The translations under genes and the position numbers were made by a program. From a virus: a stretch of 33,608 nt of DNA. The notes below the pieces were generated by a model that was given only the letters and a program-made list of their open reading frames with translations, made no database searches and had not been told where the DNA came from. The stretch is taken from positions 1 through 33,608 of IMG/VR virus record IMGVR_UViG_3300010391_000006; one strand, 5' to 3'. Each line of letters begins with the position of its first letter. Position 1 is the first letter of the stretch. Of the stretch, positions 24,111-32,922 are shown in pieces.

Positions 24111-24751
24111 TGAGCTATATTGATAATTCTACTATAACCGTCGATGCTATTCTTACCAAAAAGGGACGTGAACTTTTGGCTCAGAATGGAAATCTGAATA
24201 TCACATCATTCGCTTTGGCGGATGATGAAATTGATTATACACTTTATCAACCAAACCATCCAAATGGCAGTGCTTTTTATGATCTTGCTATAAGAAACAC
24301 TCCCGTTTTTGAACCTGTTTCCGATGAAACACAAACTATGAAATATAAGTTGGTAAGCCTAAATCAGGGTATAACGTCTATTCCGGTCATTAGTATTGCC
24401 CAAGACAAAATTTCGGTTCAAAGAGATTTCACAGGCGATATTATTATCTCTCCTTCTACCAATCCAGCATATAATCTCTCTCTTGGATATACGGCAATTC
24501 TATCTAATAAGAATGTAGGAGCACTCATAGTTCAACAACCAAATTCCATTAATTCGGTTTCTAGTACAATTCCAACGTTTGCTGGAGATATTAACACAAC
24601 CAGTGCTCAAGTTGTGGTCGGACAGACTTTCAAGTTTATTCCTAATAGTAGTCTCGGAAATACAACCAGCACAACTTTAACAATTATTGGTAATGAGAGC
24701 GGTGGAAGTTTGTCCATCGAGGTAACTGTTACAGTCCCTTCTACTCAATAA
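24110..24751 (+). CDS. virion structural protein, conserved
   Basis: This 213-residue protein opens YIDNSTITVDAILTKKGRELLAQ and continues ITSFALADDEIDYTLYQPNHPNGS. I recall this N-terminus as characteristic of a conserved structural protein in the baseplate region of marine T4-like phages. The C-terminal half is a beta-rich immunoglobulin-like region (TSAQVVVGQTFKFIPNSSLGNTTSTTLTIIGNE). It is probably a tail or baseplate accessory subunit. Its start is coupled to the small HTH gene upstream; the next gene begins 11 bases after its stop, with AAGGT as a weak ribosome binding site. Confidence 0.72.
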   Translation: MSYIDNSTITVDAILTKKGRELLAQNGNLNITSFALADDEIDYTLYQPNHPNGSAFYDLAIRNTPVFEPVSDETQTMKYKLVSLNQGITSIPVISIAQDKISVQRDFTGDIIISPSTNPAYNLSLGYTAILSNKNVGALIVQQPNSINSVSSTIPTFAGDINTTSAQVVVGQTFKFIPNSSLGNTTSTTLTIIGNESGGSLSIEVTVTVPSTQ

Positions 24752-24762
24752 GGTAAAAATAT

Positions 24763-25895
24763 ATGATCTTTAATCAATTTGACCAAACGGATATAGTTGC
24801 TGGTAGAACATCTAAAGTCGCTAGTGGATTTTGGCCAGACAGCACTACAGTATGGAGTGCTAGTTTAATCGAGAGTGGATTTTATGATCTAACACAATCT
24901 GCAGTTACTCCTTCTCCTTCATATGGTTCTTCAATCTATGATATAAGAAGAACAATGTATTATATTGATATATTTCCAGATTCTACTCATCATATAAATA
25001 ACGACCCTTATCTTTCTATTGCTTATGGAAATTTTTATGGAGAATTGGGGTCTGGTTCATTTAACTTAGATACAGGAAGTATTTTGGCATTTGCTCCTAA
25101 AGCAATTTATACTCAATATAAAAATCTTTTACTGGGAACTTCTAATGTAGAAGACCAATTTTCATTTACAAGTGGAAGTACCACTAGTACTGCTGATACT
25201 CCTAATGACATATATGTTCTAAATTTTTCTTCTTATAAGATGAAAGATAGAGTTGATGAGGGGGTATTTCAAATAAGTTTTACAGGTTCTAATGGATTAT
25301 TTACTTTTAGAGACGATTCTCCGTTTTTAAATCAAACGTATAATGTATATGATTTAGTTGTTGGAACCATCAATGATGCTACTACTACCACTCCAGCTTA
25401 CCCAGGAATTGGTCTTTTATATCCTAATGATGGGGTCTTGGTATTAAATGCTAAATTACTTGATAAACTTGTTGGATTATCTGTATTTGGATATAATTCT
25501 GGAAGTATTTCCGGAGTTACTTTAACTCCTCCAGGTTCAGTGGTTTCTACCACTTATAATCATCAAGCTTTATTTGCTAGTATACAACAATCTAACCAGC
25601 CTATAATTGTTCGTAAATCTGAATATGTTCCTGCACAACATTACTTTGTAAGAGTTAAGAATCGTGATTTTAACTATTCTAACAATCCTACTTACGTATA
25701 TGATGGAACGGAAGATAATATTCATTCCAGAGGAACAATTCGTTGGTCAGATTTCATTTCAGATCCGAGAACTTATGTAACTAGTTTGGTTTATATAACG
25801 ATAATAATGAATTAGTAGCTGTTGCTAAGCTTTCTAGACCTGCTGTAAAGGATTTTTCAACGGAACTTCTCATAAAAGTTCGGCTGGATTTCTAA
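24763..25895 (+). CDS. virion structural protein, with an apparent frameshift near the end
   Basis: The first frame ends at TAG 25815 after ...TYVTSLVYITIIMN. Adding one G to GG at 25788-25789 gives TYVTSLGLYNDNNELVAVAKLSRPAVKDF, ending STELLIKVRLDF at TAA 25893-25895, for a 377-residue protein. That ending matches the end of the 31644 gene (YVTSIGLYQGTELVAVAKL...FIVKMDF), which supports the repair. The body is beta-rich, with VASGFWPDSTTVWSASLIESGFY near the start and HYFVRVKNRDFNYSNNPTYV near the end, a pattern I recall in structural proteins of T4-like marine phages. It is probably a baseplate or tail-tip component. Confidence 0.72.
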
Positions 25896-25936
25896 TATAC
25901 ATTGTTGTTAGTCGTCTTTATAATCATTTCTCCATA

Positions 25937-25944
25937 TATTTATT
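25937..25944 (+). promoter_or_regulatory. putative late promoter TATTTATT
   Basis: TATTTATT begins 14 bases before ATG 25951, in the 55-base gap after the repaired end of the previous gene. It would open transcription of the adhesion module. Confidence 0.5.
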
Positions 25945-25950
25945 GATGAA

Positions 25951-26946
25951 ATGCTTAAAACTCTGCATAAAAACGACACAACGATTACGCCCTACGTCGC
26001 CACTAAAGATTGGACTTTGTCTAATATAGACAATACTGATTTAGTTATTAGTGAAGCTGGTAATCCTATTGAATATGAAAATGTAGTTTTCACTCCCACC
26101 GAAGCATTTCCTGATGATAGTGATTGCCGTATAGCTAAGGAAAATCAATCATTAGATTTGGCATCTTATCGAGAGGGGCTAAAAGTTACAGGTATATTTT
26201 ATCCTCAATCTGATCCAACAAATATAGATGGAACATATAAAAGGGTGGTATATACTCAATTTAAAACTACTTTTTATAAAAACTACAGAGATCCTACTAA
26301 AATGTGGGGGTTAGAAAAAATAGATTTTGATTCTTCAAATACCAAAAAATTTTTATCTGATTTAATAAAAACATTAAATGTTCCTACAAATATAATGGGA
26401 GAAAAAATAATAGAAGGAACAGTATCAATAACAGATAATAGTATAGATGATTTGCATTCAATAATTGATGATGGACAGAATAATTTATTTGCTGGAACCA
26501 ATTTATTTTCAAAAAAACAAGAAATAGGAAATTATAAAAATGTATTTTTTAGTGGTAGCAATTCAGTATGTAATGCTTATTTTGATTTCACGGGTCCAAA
26601 AGATCCTTATGCTTTGACAGCTTCTCAAGTAGGTAATGAACTCTCCATTTCTTTAAATTGGTTAGATGCTCCGGCCGATGGATTTGTTGTGGAGAGATCT
26701 TACTGGAATATTACAAATCATTGGGAAGAAGTAACTTCTAATTGGGAAAATGAAAGTATTATTTGGGAAACTAGTTCTGCCGTATTTTACCCATTTTCTA
26801 CTTTATTGCTTACAGATGCAGGTATTACTCACTCTTATGATATCGATGTACAATATGGGAATATTTATTGTTATAGAGTATATGCATTTAATAATTGGGG
26901 TACATCATCATATACTAATATATCATGTGAGATACCATCACCATAA
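25951..26946 (+). CDS. structural protein with C-terminal Fn3-like domain, paralogue A
   Basis: This 331-residue protein has a first part (about 1-215) homologous to the whole next gene; shared pieces include TYKRVVYTQFKTTFYKNYRDPTK, MGEKIIEGTV and ETNLFS/GTNLFS. After residue 220 it gains a domain with LSISLNWLDAPADGFVVERS and YGNIYCYRVYAFNNWGTSSYTN, the layout of a fibronectin type III fold. That domain resembles the Fn3 domains in the giant protein downstream. Likely a tail-surface subunit; the family is unnamed to me. Two tandem paralogues, one with an added binding domain, suggest diversification of the particle surface. Confidence 0.65.
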   Translation: MLKTLHKNDTTITPYVATKDWTLSNIDNTDLVISEAGNPIEYENVVFTPTEAFPDDSDCRIAKENQSLDLASYREGLKVTGIFYPQSDPTNIDGTYKRVVYTQFKTTFYKNYRDPTKMWGLEKIDFDSSNTKKFLSDLIKTLNVPTNIMGEKIIEGTVSITDNSIDDLHSIIDDGQNNLFAGTNLFSKKQEIGNYKNVFFSGSNSVCNAYFDFTGPKDPYALTASQVGNELSISLNWLDAPADGFVVERSYWNITNHWEEVTSNWENESIIWETSSAVFYPFSTLLLTDAGITHSYDIDVQYGNIYCYRVYAFNNWGTSSYTNISCEIPSP

Positions 26947-26949
26947 TTT

Positions 26950-27624
26950 ATGATCAAGGCCATTAAAAAGTTTCAAATCAAGTTGACGCCTTTTGACGCA
27001 ACTAAAGACTGGGCGATGAGTTCAAGAAATAATGAAGATTTGTTACTTATGAATGATCCAGCAGTTGATCCTGATGAGGAACCTGTTGCTCTCGAATTTA
27101 TTGATTATGGTAATGGCAGTGAACTTCCATTTGAAAATTATTTCTGTAATATAGCACTAGAACAGCAATCTGATGATCTTGTACATACAAGATTAGGCCT
27201 TAATGTTAATGGAATATTTTATCCTCAGTTTGTCCCCATAAATACTGATGGAACATATAAGAGAATGGTTTATACTCAAATAAAAACCACCTTTTATAAT
27301 GATTATAGAGACCCAACAAAGATTTGGGGCGTAAATATACTTGATTTTGAGTTATCCAAAACAAAAAGAAAGATTGAAGATGAAATAAAACTTTTTGATG
27401 TTCCTCGGTTGGTATATGGAGAAAAAATAATTCCGAAAACTGTTGTACTTCAAGACAATTCCCTTGATAACAATATTATTATGACAGATGATGGAAATGG
27501 AAATTTAATAGCAGAAACCAATTTATTTTCTCATTATCAAGAAGTTGGAGACTATCCAAATTCATTTATTAAAGGTTATTCTCATTATTGTGATAGTTAT
27601 TTTGGTAATACTGGTTCAATATAA
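26950..27624 (+). CDS. structural protein, paralogue B
   Basis: This 224-residue protein is a tandem paralogue of the upstream gene's first part (FDATKDWAMSSRNNEDLLLMN; GIFYPQFVPINTDGTYKRMVYTQ; GEKIIPKTVVLQDNSLDNN). It lacks the Fn3 domain and ends soon after CDSYFGNTGSI, about where the paralogue's linker begins. It may be the ancestral form. It begins three bases after the paralogue's stop, in the CATAATTTATG context, with no Shine-Dalgarno site. The 82-base gap that follows holds only AT-rich sequence, with a short inverted repeat AATATT (27667/27678), and no recognised gene. Confidence 0.65.
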   Translation: MIKAIKKFQIKLTPFDATKDWAMSSRNNEDLLLMNDPAVDPDEEPVALEFIDYGNGSELPFENYFCNIALEQQSDDLVHTRLGLNVNGIFYPQFVPINTDGTYKRMVYTQIKTTFYNDYRDPTKIWGVNILDFELSKTKRKIEDEIKLFDVPRLVYGEKIIPKTVVLQDNSLDNNIIMTDDGNGNLIAETNLFSHYQEVGDYPNSFIKGYSHYCDSYFGNTGSI

Positions 27625-27706
27625 AGATAAATGTATTATTTAATCATAAAAATATAACAAATGAAGAATATTAAAAAAATATTAAATTGATAGTTATTAT
27701 TGACGC

Positions 27707-29824
27707 ATGATTGCAAACATACAAAATCAAAATTTCGGATATTCTGTAGCAGTTGATAGTATTTGGGCTGCTGTCGGGAATCCAAGTTTATTGAGATATA
27801 ATCCTTTGACTTCTAGTTTGATAAGAACAGGATCGATAGAAGTTTTTAAGTATAATATTAATACTGATACTCATAATAAAAAAATGAATTTGTATAGGAG
27901 AATTGATAACACAGAGGTAATTTTCTTAACTACCGAATATAATACATCATCTATTCTAATAACTTCTGATTCTATTTTACACACAGAATATACTGGAACT
28001 ATTCCTATAACTTCTGATTTAGATATAATTGTAGATGAAGGATCATATTTCACGGCATCAGAAGATGGTTATGGATATTCTGTTGATATAAAAGGAGATA
28101 TATTAGTTGTTGGTTGTCCATATTTTAGAAGCACATTTAGTTCAAGTATTACACAATCACATACATTTTATGGATCAGGAAGTGTTGATGTATTTGATTT
28201 ATCTAAATTGAATATTGATCCATATGCTGTAAGAATTCCACCTGAAATAGTTAATCATTATTTTGGGCCTGGTGGAACCGATTTTGATTTAATTGGTGTG
28301 TCGGTTCCAGCCGGACAAAATTATAGATATGTATTTCTTCAAACTAAAGAAAGCACCGACCCAGAAAGTTATTTTCAAACAATATGTGTAGGAAATACAT
28401 CCAATTTGGGGGGGTTGGTATTTTTACAAACACATTATTATAGTGTTGATGAAATCGGAATTGATTTTAGAGTATTAGGAATTGTAGGAACTGATCCATA
28501 TTTAACTACAATTTATAATCCAAATTCTTCTGTATCAGAATCTTTTGGATACTCTGTTTCATTAAATGATAAATGGTTAGTTATCGGGTCCCCTTTAGAC
28601 TCTGGAAGTAAAGGCAGTATATTTTTATTTAGAAATGAAGGCATGCCTGATAGTTGGTCTCTCTACCAAAATATAACACCACCAAATGAAATAAATAGTG
28701 GAGATCAATTTGGTCATTCTGTAGCTTTAAATAAACAATCTGGTTCATATAGTGGAAGTTTAGTAGTGGGGACTTTAAAACCTAATAATTCCCGCGTATA
28801 CGAATACAACTTTGATGGAATAAACTGGAATAAAAGATTTACATTAATTCCTGATAATGCAACACAATATCCTCTTACATTTTATCCTACCATACCATTA
28901 TTCTCAGGGTCTTTTCCTAATACAGCAGATTCTTTTGGGTTTGATGTAGATATTTTTGAAGATACGATTATTGTTGGTGCTCCTACAGATAGAGCTATTT
29001 ATGAATATAGTGGATCTCAACTTTATAAACAGGGTGCAGTTTATTTCTTTGAAAGATGTCCTAATCCTGATATTGGTTATTATATAGCTAGAAAATCTTA
29101 TGGTAATAAAAACATAATAAAAAACAATCTTTTGGGATGGTCAGTCGGAATTTTTGGTCAGTATGTTGCCGTTGGTATTCCTAAAATAAATGCTGAGTCT
29201 TCCTCTATTTGTTATCTTCAAGGATCTCTTTTTCAAAATAATTATTGTGGTGATAGTATAGAAGAAACATTAGATGGTCAATATGCTCTATACAACAAAA
29301 CTATAGGAACGATACCTGATACATCTTTTATTGATTGGAATCTTCTCAATATTTATCAAATAAGAAAGAAATATCTTTCACAATATCGAACGTTTGGTTG
29401 GGCTGTAGATATTTCTGATCAATTTATAATAGTTGGTTCTCCTATGTTAATCTGGGGACCTACTACGGATATGTCATATAATAAAGATATACCATTTGGA
29501 TCAATTGTATTATCTCTTGCTAGTGGTTCAGCCATCTTAAATTGGGTTTATACAAACACAGAACAAGATGGATTTAACATTGAGAAATCTACAGATGGGA
29601 TTATTTACAATAACATTTATATTTTGTCTAGTTCTATTAGTAGGTCATATACAGATATAAATGTGTCTGTGAATAACACTTATTGGTATCGTGTAAATGC
29701 TTTCAATGATTTGGGGGTATCAGAATATTCAAACACCCCAAGTATATTCTTCCCGCCACCACCACCATCAGGCCCAATTGTTTGTCGGTTCAGAGTGGTT
29801 CTAGTACAGGTCCATCGGTCTTGA
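27707..29824 (+). CDS. giant adhesin part 1: FG-GAP propeller and first Fn3
   Basis: This is the first part of a protein of about 1305 residues (27707-31623). Residues 1-590 hold seven repeats of the FG-GAP type: FGYSVAVDSIWAAVGNP, GYSVDIKGDILVVGCP, FGYSVSLNDKWLVIGSP, FGHSVALNKQ, FGFDVDIFEDTIIVGAP, GWSVGIFGQYVAVGIP and FGWAVDISDQFIIVGSP. That number fits a closed seven-bladed beta-propeller. An Fn3-like domain follows (about 600-690, AILNWVYTNTEQDGFNIEKS ... NNTYWYRVNAFN). The frame then ends in SGPIVCRFRV and TGA 29822-29824. One T added to TTT at 29781-29783 continues it as SGPIVLSVQSGSS. Its likely role is host-surface binding. Confidence 0.75.
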   Translation: MIANIQNQNFGYSVAVDSIWAAVGNPSLLRYNPLTSSLIRTGSIEVFKYNINTDTHNKKMNLYRRIDNTEVIFLTTEYNTSSILITSDSILHTEYTGTIPITSDLDIIVDEGSYFTASEDGYGYSVDIKGDILVVGCPYFRSTFSSSITQSHTFYGSGSVDVFDLSKLNIDPYAVRIPPEIVNHYFGPGGTDFDLIGVSVPAGQNYRYVFLQTKESTDPESYFQTICVGNTSNLGGLVFLQTHYYSVDEIGIDFRVLGIVGTDPYLTTIYNPNSSVSESFGYSVSLNDKWLVIGSPLDSGSKGSIFLFRNEGMPDSWSLYQNITPPNEINSGDQFGHSVALNKQSGSYSGSLVVGTLKPNNSRVYEYNFDGINWNKRFTLIPDNATQYPLTFYPTIPLFSGSFPNTADSFGFDVDIFEDTIIVGAPTDRAIYEYSGSQLYKQGAVYFFERCPNPDIGYYIARKSYGNKNIIKNNLLGWSVGIFGQYVAVGIPKINAESSSICYLQGSLFQNNYCGDSIEETLDGQYALYNKTIGTIPDTSFIDWNLLNIYQIRKKYLSQYRTFGWAVDISDQFIIVGSPMLIWGPTTDMSYNKDIPFGSIVLSLASGSAILNWVYTNTEQDGFNIEKSTDGIIYNNIYILSSSISRSYTDINVSVNNTYWYRVNAFNDLGVSEYSNTPSIFFPPPPPSGPIVCRFRVVLVQVHRS

Positions 29825-29986
29825 GTTGGACCTTTACAGACTCCTTCCAAGATGGATTTAACATTGAAAAATCAATCGATGGAATTGCTTTCAATGACAT
29901 TAACATCCTTGCTGTTCCAGCGGCTAGAACGGATAACGATGCAGCCGTTTCTGTTGATAACACTTATTGGTATCGTGTAAATGCTT
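29673..29986 (+). repeat. exact 30-base direct repeat in Fn3 domains
   Basis: The 30 bases at 29673-29702 recur exactly at 29957-29986, encoding NTYWYRVNA and flanks in the first and second Fn3 domains. The offset is 284 bases; restoring the missing base between them makes 285, exactly 95 codons. This indicates a recent domain duplication. Confidence 0.88.
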
Positions 29987-31623
29987 ATAATATTTATGGA
30001 ACATCATCGTATTCCAATACTGCTAGTATCTATTATTTAATACCTATTCCATCAGGTCCAACAGTATTAACAGTAACAACCGGTTCTACATACCTACAAT
30101 CAATTGGTACTGGTTCTTCGATTTTGAGTTGGTCCTACACGAATACAACCGAAACAGGATGGAATATTGAAAAATCATCGTCTGCTGCACCTGGCTTTAT
30201 CAACATTAATACTCTTGTTATTCCGTCGCTTAGAGCGTATGAAGATTCGGCAAGTATAGATGCAAATAGCACCTATTGGTACAAAGTTCAGCCTTATAAT
30301 GGATACGGCACAGGTTCGTATTCTAACAATGACAGTGCATCATTTAGTAATATATTGTATTTCAGTCGGTCTTCGAAATATTATGTCAATCCAACAGGAT
30401 ATATTAACGAATCCGCCGGCGGTTGGAAAGGGTGTTTTGGATATAAGAATATTAATTTGACTAATCTTGATGTAAGTAACAATTCGTTAACCACACTCAA
30501 TTTGGTAAGTGCATCTTCCTTGACTGTTTTAACTTGTAGTTATAACAATCTAACATCGTTAGATGTGCGTTCAAATCCATCAATTGCTTTTCTATTTTGT
30601 AATAATAATTTACTTACCGACCTAAAAGTAAATTCAGGCAGTTCTTTAGCTTATTTATATTGTAACACTAATCAATTGACTTCATTAGATGTAACCAAAA
30701 ACCCAACCATTGACCGTCTTAATTGCTCAGTTAATAATTTAACTTCATTGGATGTAACCAAAAACACACTCATGACTGAACTTCGTTGTTTTAATAATTC
30801 ATTAACTGCACTTGATTTGAGTAAAAACACAATCATGAGTTTTGTGGATGCTGCTTTCAATAATATTACATCACTAGATATGAATTTGAGTGGTTGTAGT
30901 GTTAATCAGTTATATATTAGTAATAATCAGCTTTCGGGTCTAAATGACTTTGATAACTGCACTAATTTAAGTTGGTTGAATATTCAAAGCAACAATTATC
31001 CAACGATTAGTGTTGGTCGTTGGTCTGCTTCGTTGGATGTTTTGGGTATTGACGATAATCCTCTTGGTGGAGTTTTCGATGCAACTGCTTTTCCAAGCAT
31101 GAGCACATTTTATTGTAATAATAATGATATTACTAATCTTGACTTTAGTAATTGTAAGAAATTATCTCAAGTTATTTGTTATGCTAATTCATTTTCTACA
31201 CTAGATTTGAATCCTTCTTCTGGGTCATTAGAAGTGCTGAATTGTTCGATAAATCAATATCTCACATCATTAGATGTAAGTAAGTGTTATAAATTGATAG
31301 ATTTATCTTGTAATGAATCCGGTTTAACTTCACTTTCTATAAGTGGTTCATCGTTAACGTCGGTAGATGCTAATGATAATAATTTATCTACTGTGGATGT
31401 AGGTTCATGTCCAAATTTGATTACATTAGATGCTGCAAGAAATAGTATTCCATCAGGATCAATAAATCAAATTTTGATTGATTTGGATTCGTTTGGTAGT
31501 TTAAGTGGAACTGTTGATGTAAGTGGAAGTAATGAAGCGCCGACAGGATTAGGCATTACTGCTAGAACCAGTTTAGTTGGTAAAGGATGGACGGTAAATG
31601 ATTCTAGTGGAACATACCCATAA
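29782..31623 (+). CDS. giant adhesin part 2: Fn3 domains and leucine-rich repeats
   Basis: This is the continuation of the 27707 protein. The TTG at 29782 lies inside the joined sequence and is probably not a real start. It carries two Fn3-like domains (SVLSWTFTDSFQDGFNIEKS, SSILSWSYTNTTETGWNIEKS), each ending in the aromatic TYWY(R/K)V motif. From about 30450 it has some 15 leucine-rich repeats of the LxxLxCxxNxLTSLDVxxN kind (LTVLTCSYNNLTSLDV, LAYLYCNTNQLTSLDV). This repeat type is common in Bacteroidota surface proteins. The last unit gives way to SGSINQILIDLDSFGSLSGTVDVSG and a short C-terminus. It would form the distal recognition arm of the adhesin. Confidence 0.75.
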   Translation: MSVQSGSSTGPSVLSWTFTDSFQDGFNIEKSIDGIAFNDINILAVPAARTDNDAAVSVDNTYWYRVNAYNIYGTSSYSNTASIYYLIPIPSGPTVLTVTTGSTYLQSIGTGSSILSWSYTNTTETGWNIEKSSSAAPGFININTLVIPSLRAYEDSASIDANSTYWYKVQPYNGYGTGSYSNNDSASFSNILYFSRSSKYYVNPTGYINESAGGWKGCFGYKNINLTNLDVSNNSLTTLNLVSASSLTVLTCSYNNLTSLDVRSNPSIAFLFCNNNLLTDLKVNSGSSLAYLYCNTNQLTSLDVTKNPTIDRLNCSVNNLTSLDVTKNTLMTELRCFNNSLTALDLSKNTIMSFVDAAFNNITSLDMNLSGCSVNQLYISNNQLSGLNDFDNCTNLSWLNIQSNNYPTISVGRWSASLDVLGIDDNPLGGVFDATAFPSMSTFYCNNNDITNLDFSNCKKLSQVICYANSFSTLDLNPSSGSLEVLNCSINQYLTSLDVSKCYKLIDLSCNESGLTSLSISGSSLTSVDANDNNLSTVDVGSCPNLITLDAARNSIPSGSINQILIDLDSFGSLSGTVDVSGSNEAPTGLGITARTSLVGKGWTVNDSSGTYP

Positions 31624-31643
31624 TTTATGAAAGAGAGTTTACA

Positions 31644-32573
31644 ATGACACAATTCATACCTAATTTAGACGAACTTGGAGATCTTTCAGGTAAATCTTAT
31701 ATTTACAATTTGAGAAATCTTAGAGAAAATTTTTATGTAGGTAATGTATTTTATCGAAATGGAAAAATTGTAATCATGGCTTCTGGATCTGCTTTTGAAG
31801 GACTTCTTCTTTCAAATGCAGATAATAGTTCATATGAATATGATTTGAGTTTTAAATCCAAATTAGTTATATTTGAAAAACAGATTGCATGTTCGGTTGA
31901 TATAGGAGAATTTAATGTAAGTACAAATCCTACAGCTATTATATTACCTACGCCTTCTTTTGATATAAATAACAATGGTAAATTTGATTTTCAAGATTGT
32001 GATGTGCTTTTAAAGTATATGATGTATAAAAGTACAGAAATAACAGGAAATCCTCAAACAAACTGGAGTTCTTCTATTATAAACACCGCAACTAATGAAG
32101 AATCATCGGTTTATAATATGTATAGTTCTCAATATCCTGAAGGATCGTCTGGATTATTCACTTCTAGTTATTCTTATATAAATAATAGTCTTTACAACGA
32201 TTTAGATTTCAATCAAGACAATAAAATTAATATACTTGATATGAATATTTTGTGGAAATACTTTATAAATCGTTTAAATCAAAAGAATTATGAAACTTAT
32301 ATAACACCAAATTCTCAGAGAAAGTTTTTAAGTGACATTCTAGATTTTATCAATGAAAAAACTCTTAGAGGAGAGCCACCAGCTATAAATTCAAACTTTT
32401 TAGATTATGGGAGATTATCTCAAGCAGACCCAACAGGTTCATATTTAGCTTCATACGTTACATCTATTGGATTATATCAAGGAACTGAATTGGTGGCTGT
32501 AGCTAAGTTGGGGTCTCCAATTAAAATTACTCCAGACTTTCCAATGAATTTTATTGTGAAAATGGACTTCTAA
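31644..32573 (+). CDS. structural protein with dockerin-like calcium loops
   Basis: This 309-residue protein has an N-terminal beta-rich domain (about 1-100), then two EF-hand/dockerin-type loops. Loop 1 is DINNNGKFDFQD (107-118) followed by CDVLLKYMM; loop 2 is DFNQDNKINILD (188-199) followed by MNILWKYF. The acidic or amide residues at positions 1, 3, 5, 9 and 12 fit calcium binding. Dockerins pair with cohesins, but the loops here are about 70 residues apart, more than usual, so function may differ. Its C-terminus (YVTSIGLYQGTELVAVAKL...) matches that of the repaired 24763 protein. GAAAGAGAG, 10 bases upstream, is a fair ribosome binding site. Confidence 0.68.
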   Translation: MTQFIPNLDELGDLSGKSYIYNLRNLRENFYVGNVFYRNGKIVIMASGSAFEGLLLSNADNSSYEYDLSFKSKLVIFEKQIACSVDIGEFNVSTNPTAIILPTPSFDINNNGKFDFQDCDVLLKYMMYKSTEITGNPQTNWSSSIINTATNEESSVYNMYSSQYPEGSSGLFTSSYSYINNSLYNDLDFNQDNKINILDMNILWKYFINRLNQKNYETYITPNSQRKFLSDILDFINEKTLRGEPPAINSNFLDYGRLSQADPTGSYLASYVTSIGLYQGTELVAVAKLGSPIKITPDFPMNFIVKMDF

Positions 32574-32577
32574 CCTA

Positions 32578-32585
32578 TATTTATA
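32578..32585 (+). promoter_or_regulatory. putative late promoter TATTTATA
   Basis: TATTTATA lies 29 bases before ATG 32607, the longest leader among the eight sites. AGAAAGATAA between them is a weak ribosome binding site. Confidence 0.5.
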
Positions 32586-32606
32586 ATTAAATAGAAAGAT
32601 AAACAT

Positions 32607-32903
32607 ATGGCAGGAGATCCACTAGATATTAAAACGGAGGCAGCCAGGCAGTCATTGACTCAAGGAATAGAAAACATTTATGACAAAGTGCCAGCCGGCG
32701 GAGCTTTTGATGCTAAGACTATTGAAACACAAGGGGGGATGGCATCTTTAGTAAAAGATGGTAAAACTCAAGATTATTTAGAGACTGTATATACTACACC
32801 AGGATTTAAAACCAAGATGTCATCTCTTTTAACTCAATTTAATAATAAAGCACTTAATTGGGCTAATACATTTTATAAACATAGTAGCAGAAAATATAGG
32901 TAA
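32607..32903 (+). CDS. hypothetical protein
   Basis: This 98-residue protein is not recognised. It reads MAGDPLDIKTEAARQSLTQGI, then a glycine-rich section (PAGGAFDAKTIETQGGMASLVKDG) and a helical, aromatic C-terminal part (MSSLLTQFNNKALNWANTFYKH). There is no signal peptide or membrane segment. It has its own late promoter motif and lies between the adhesion module and the resolvase. It is probably a virion or assembly protein, by position only. Confidence 0.6.
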   Translation: MAGDPLDIKTEAARQSLTQGIENIYDKVPAGGAFDAKTIETQGGMASLVKDGKTQDYLETVYTTPGFKTKMSSLLTQFNNKALNWANTFYKHSSRKYR

Positions 32904-32922
32904 TTTATATTAGGTTTAAGAT

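Noticed and set aside
27661-27690. Nine-codon frame and AT-only inverted repeat before the giant adhesin
   Set aside because: The frame is too short, and AATATT repeats arise easily in such AT-rich sequence. I see no clear promoter or gene in this gap.
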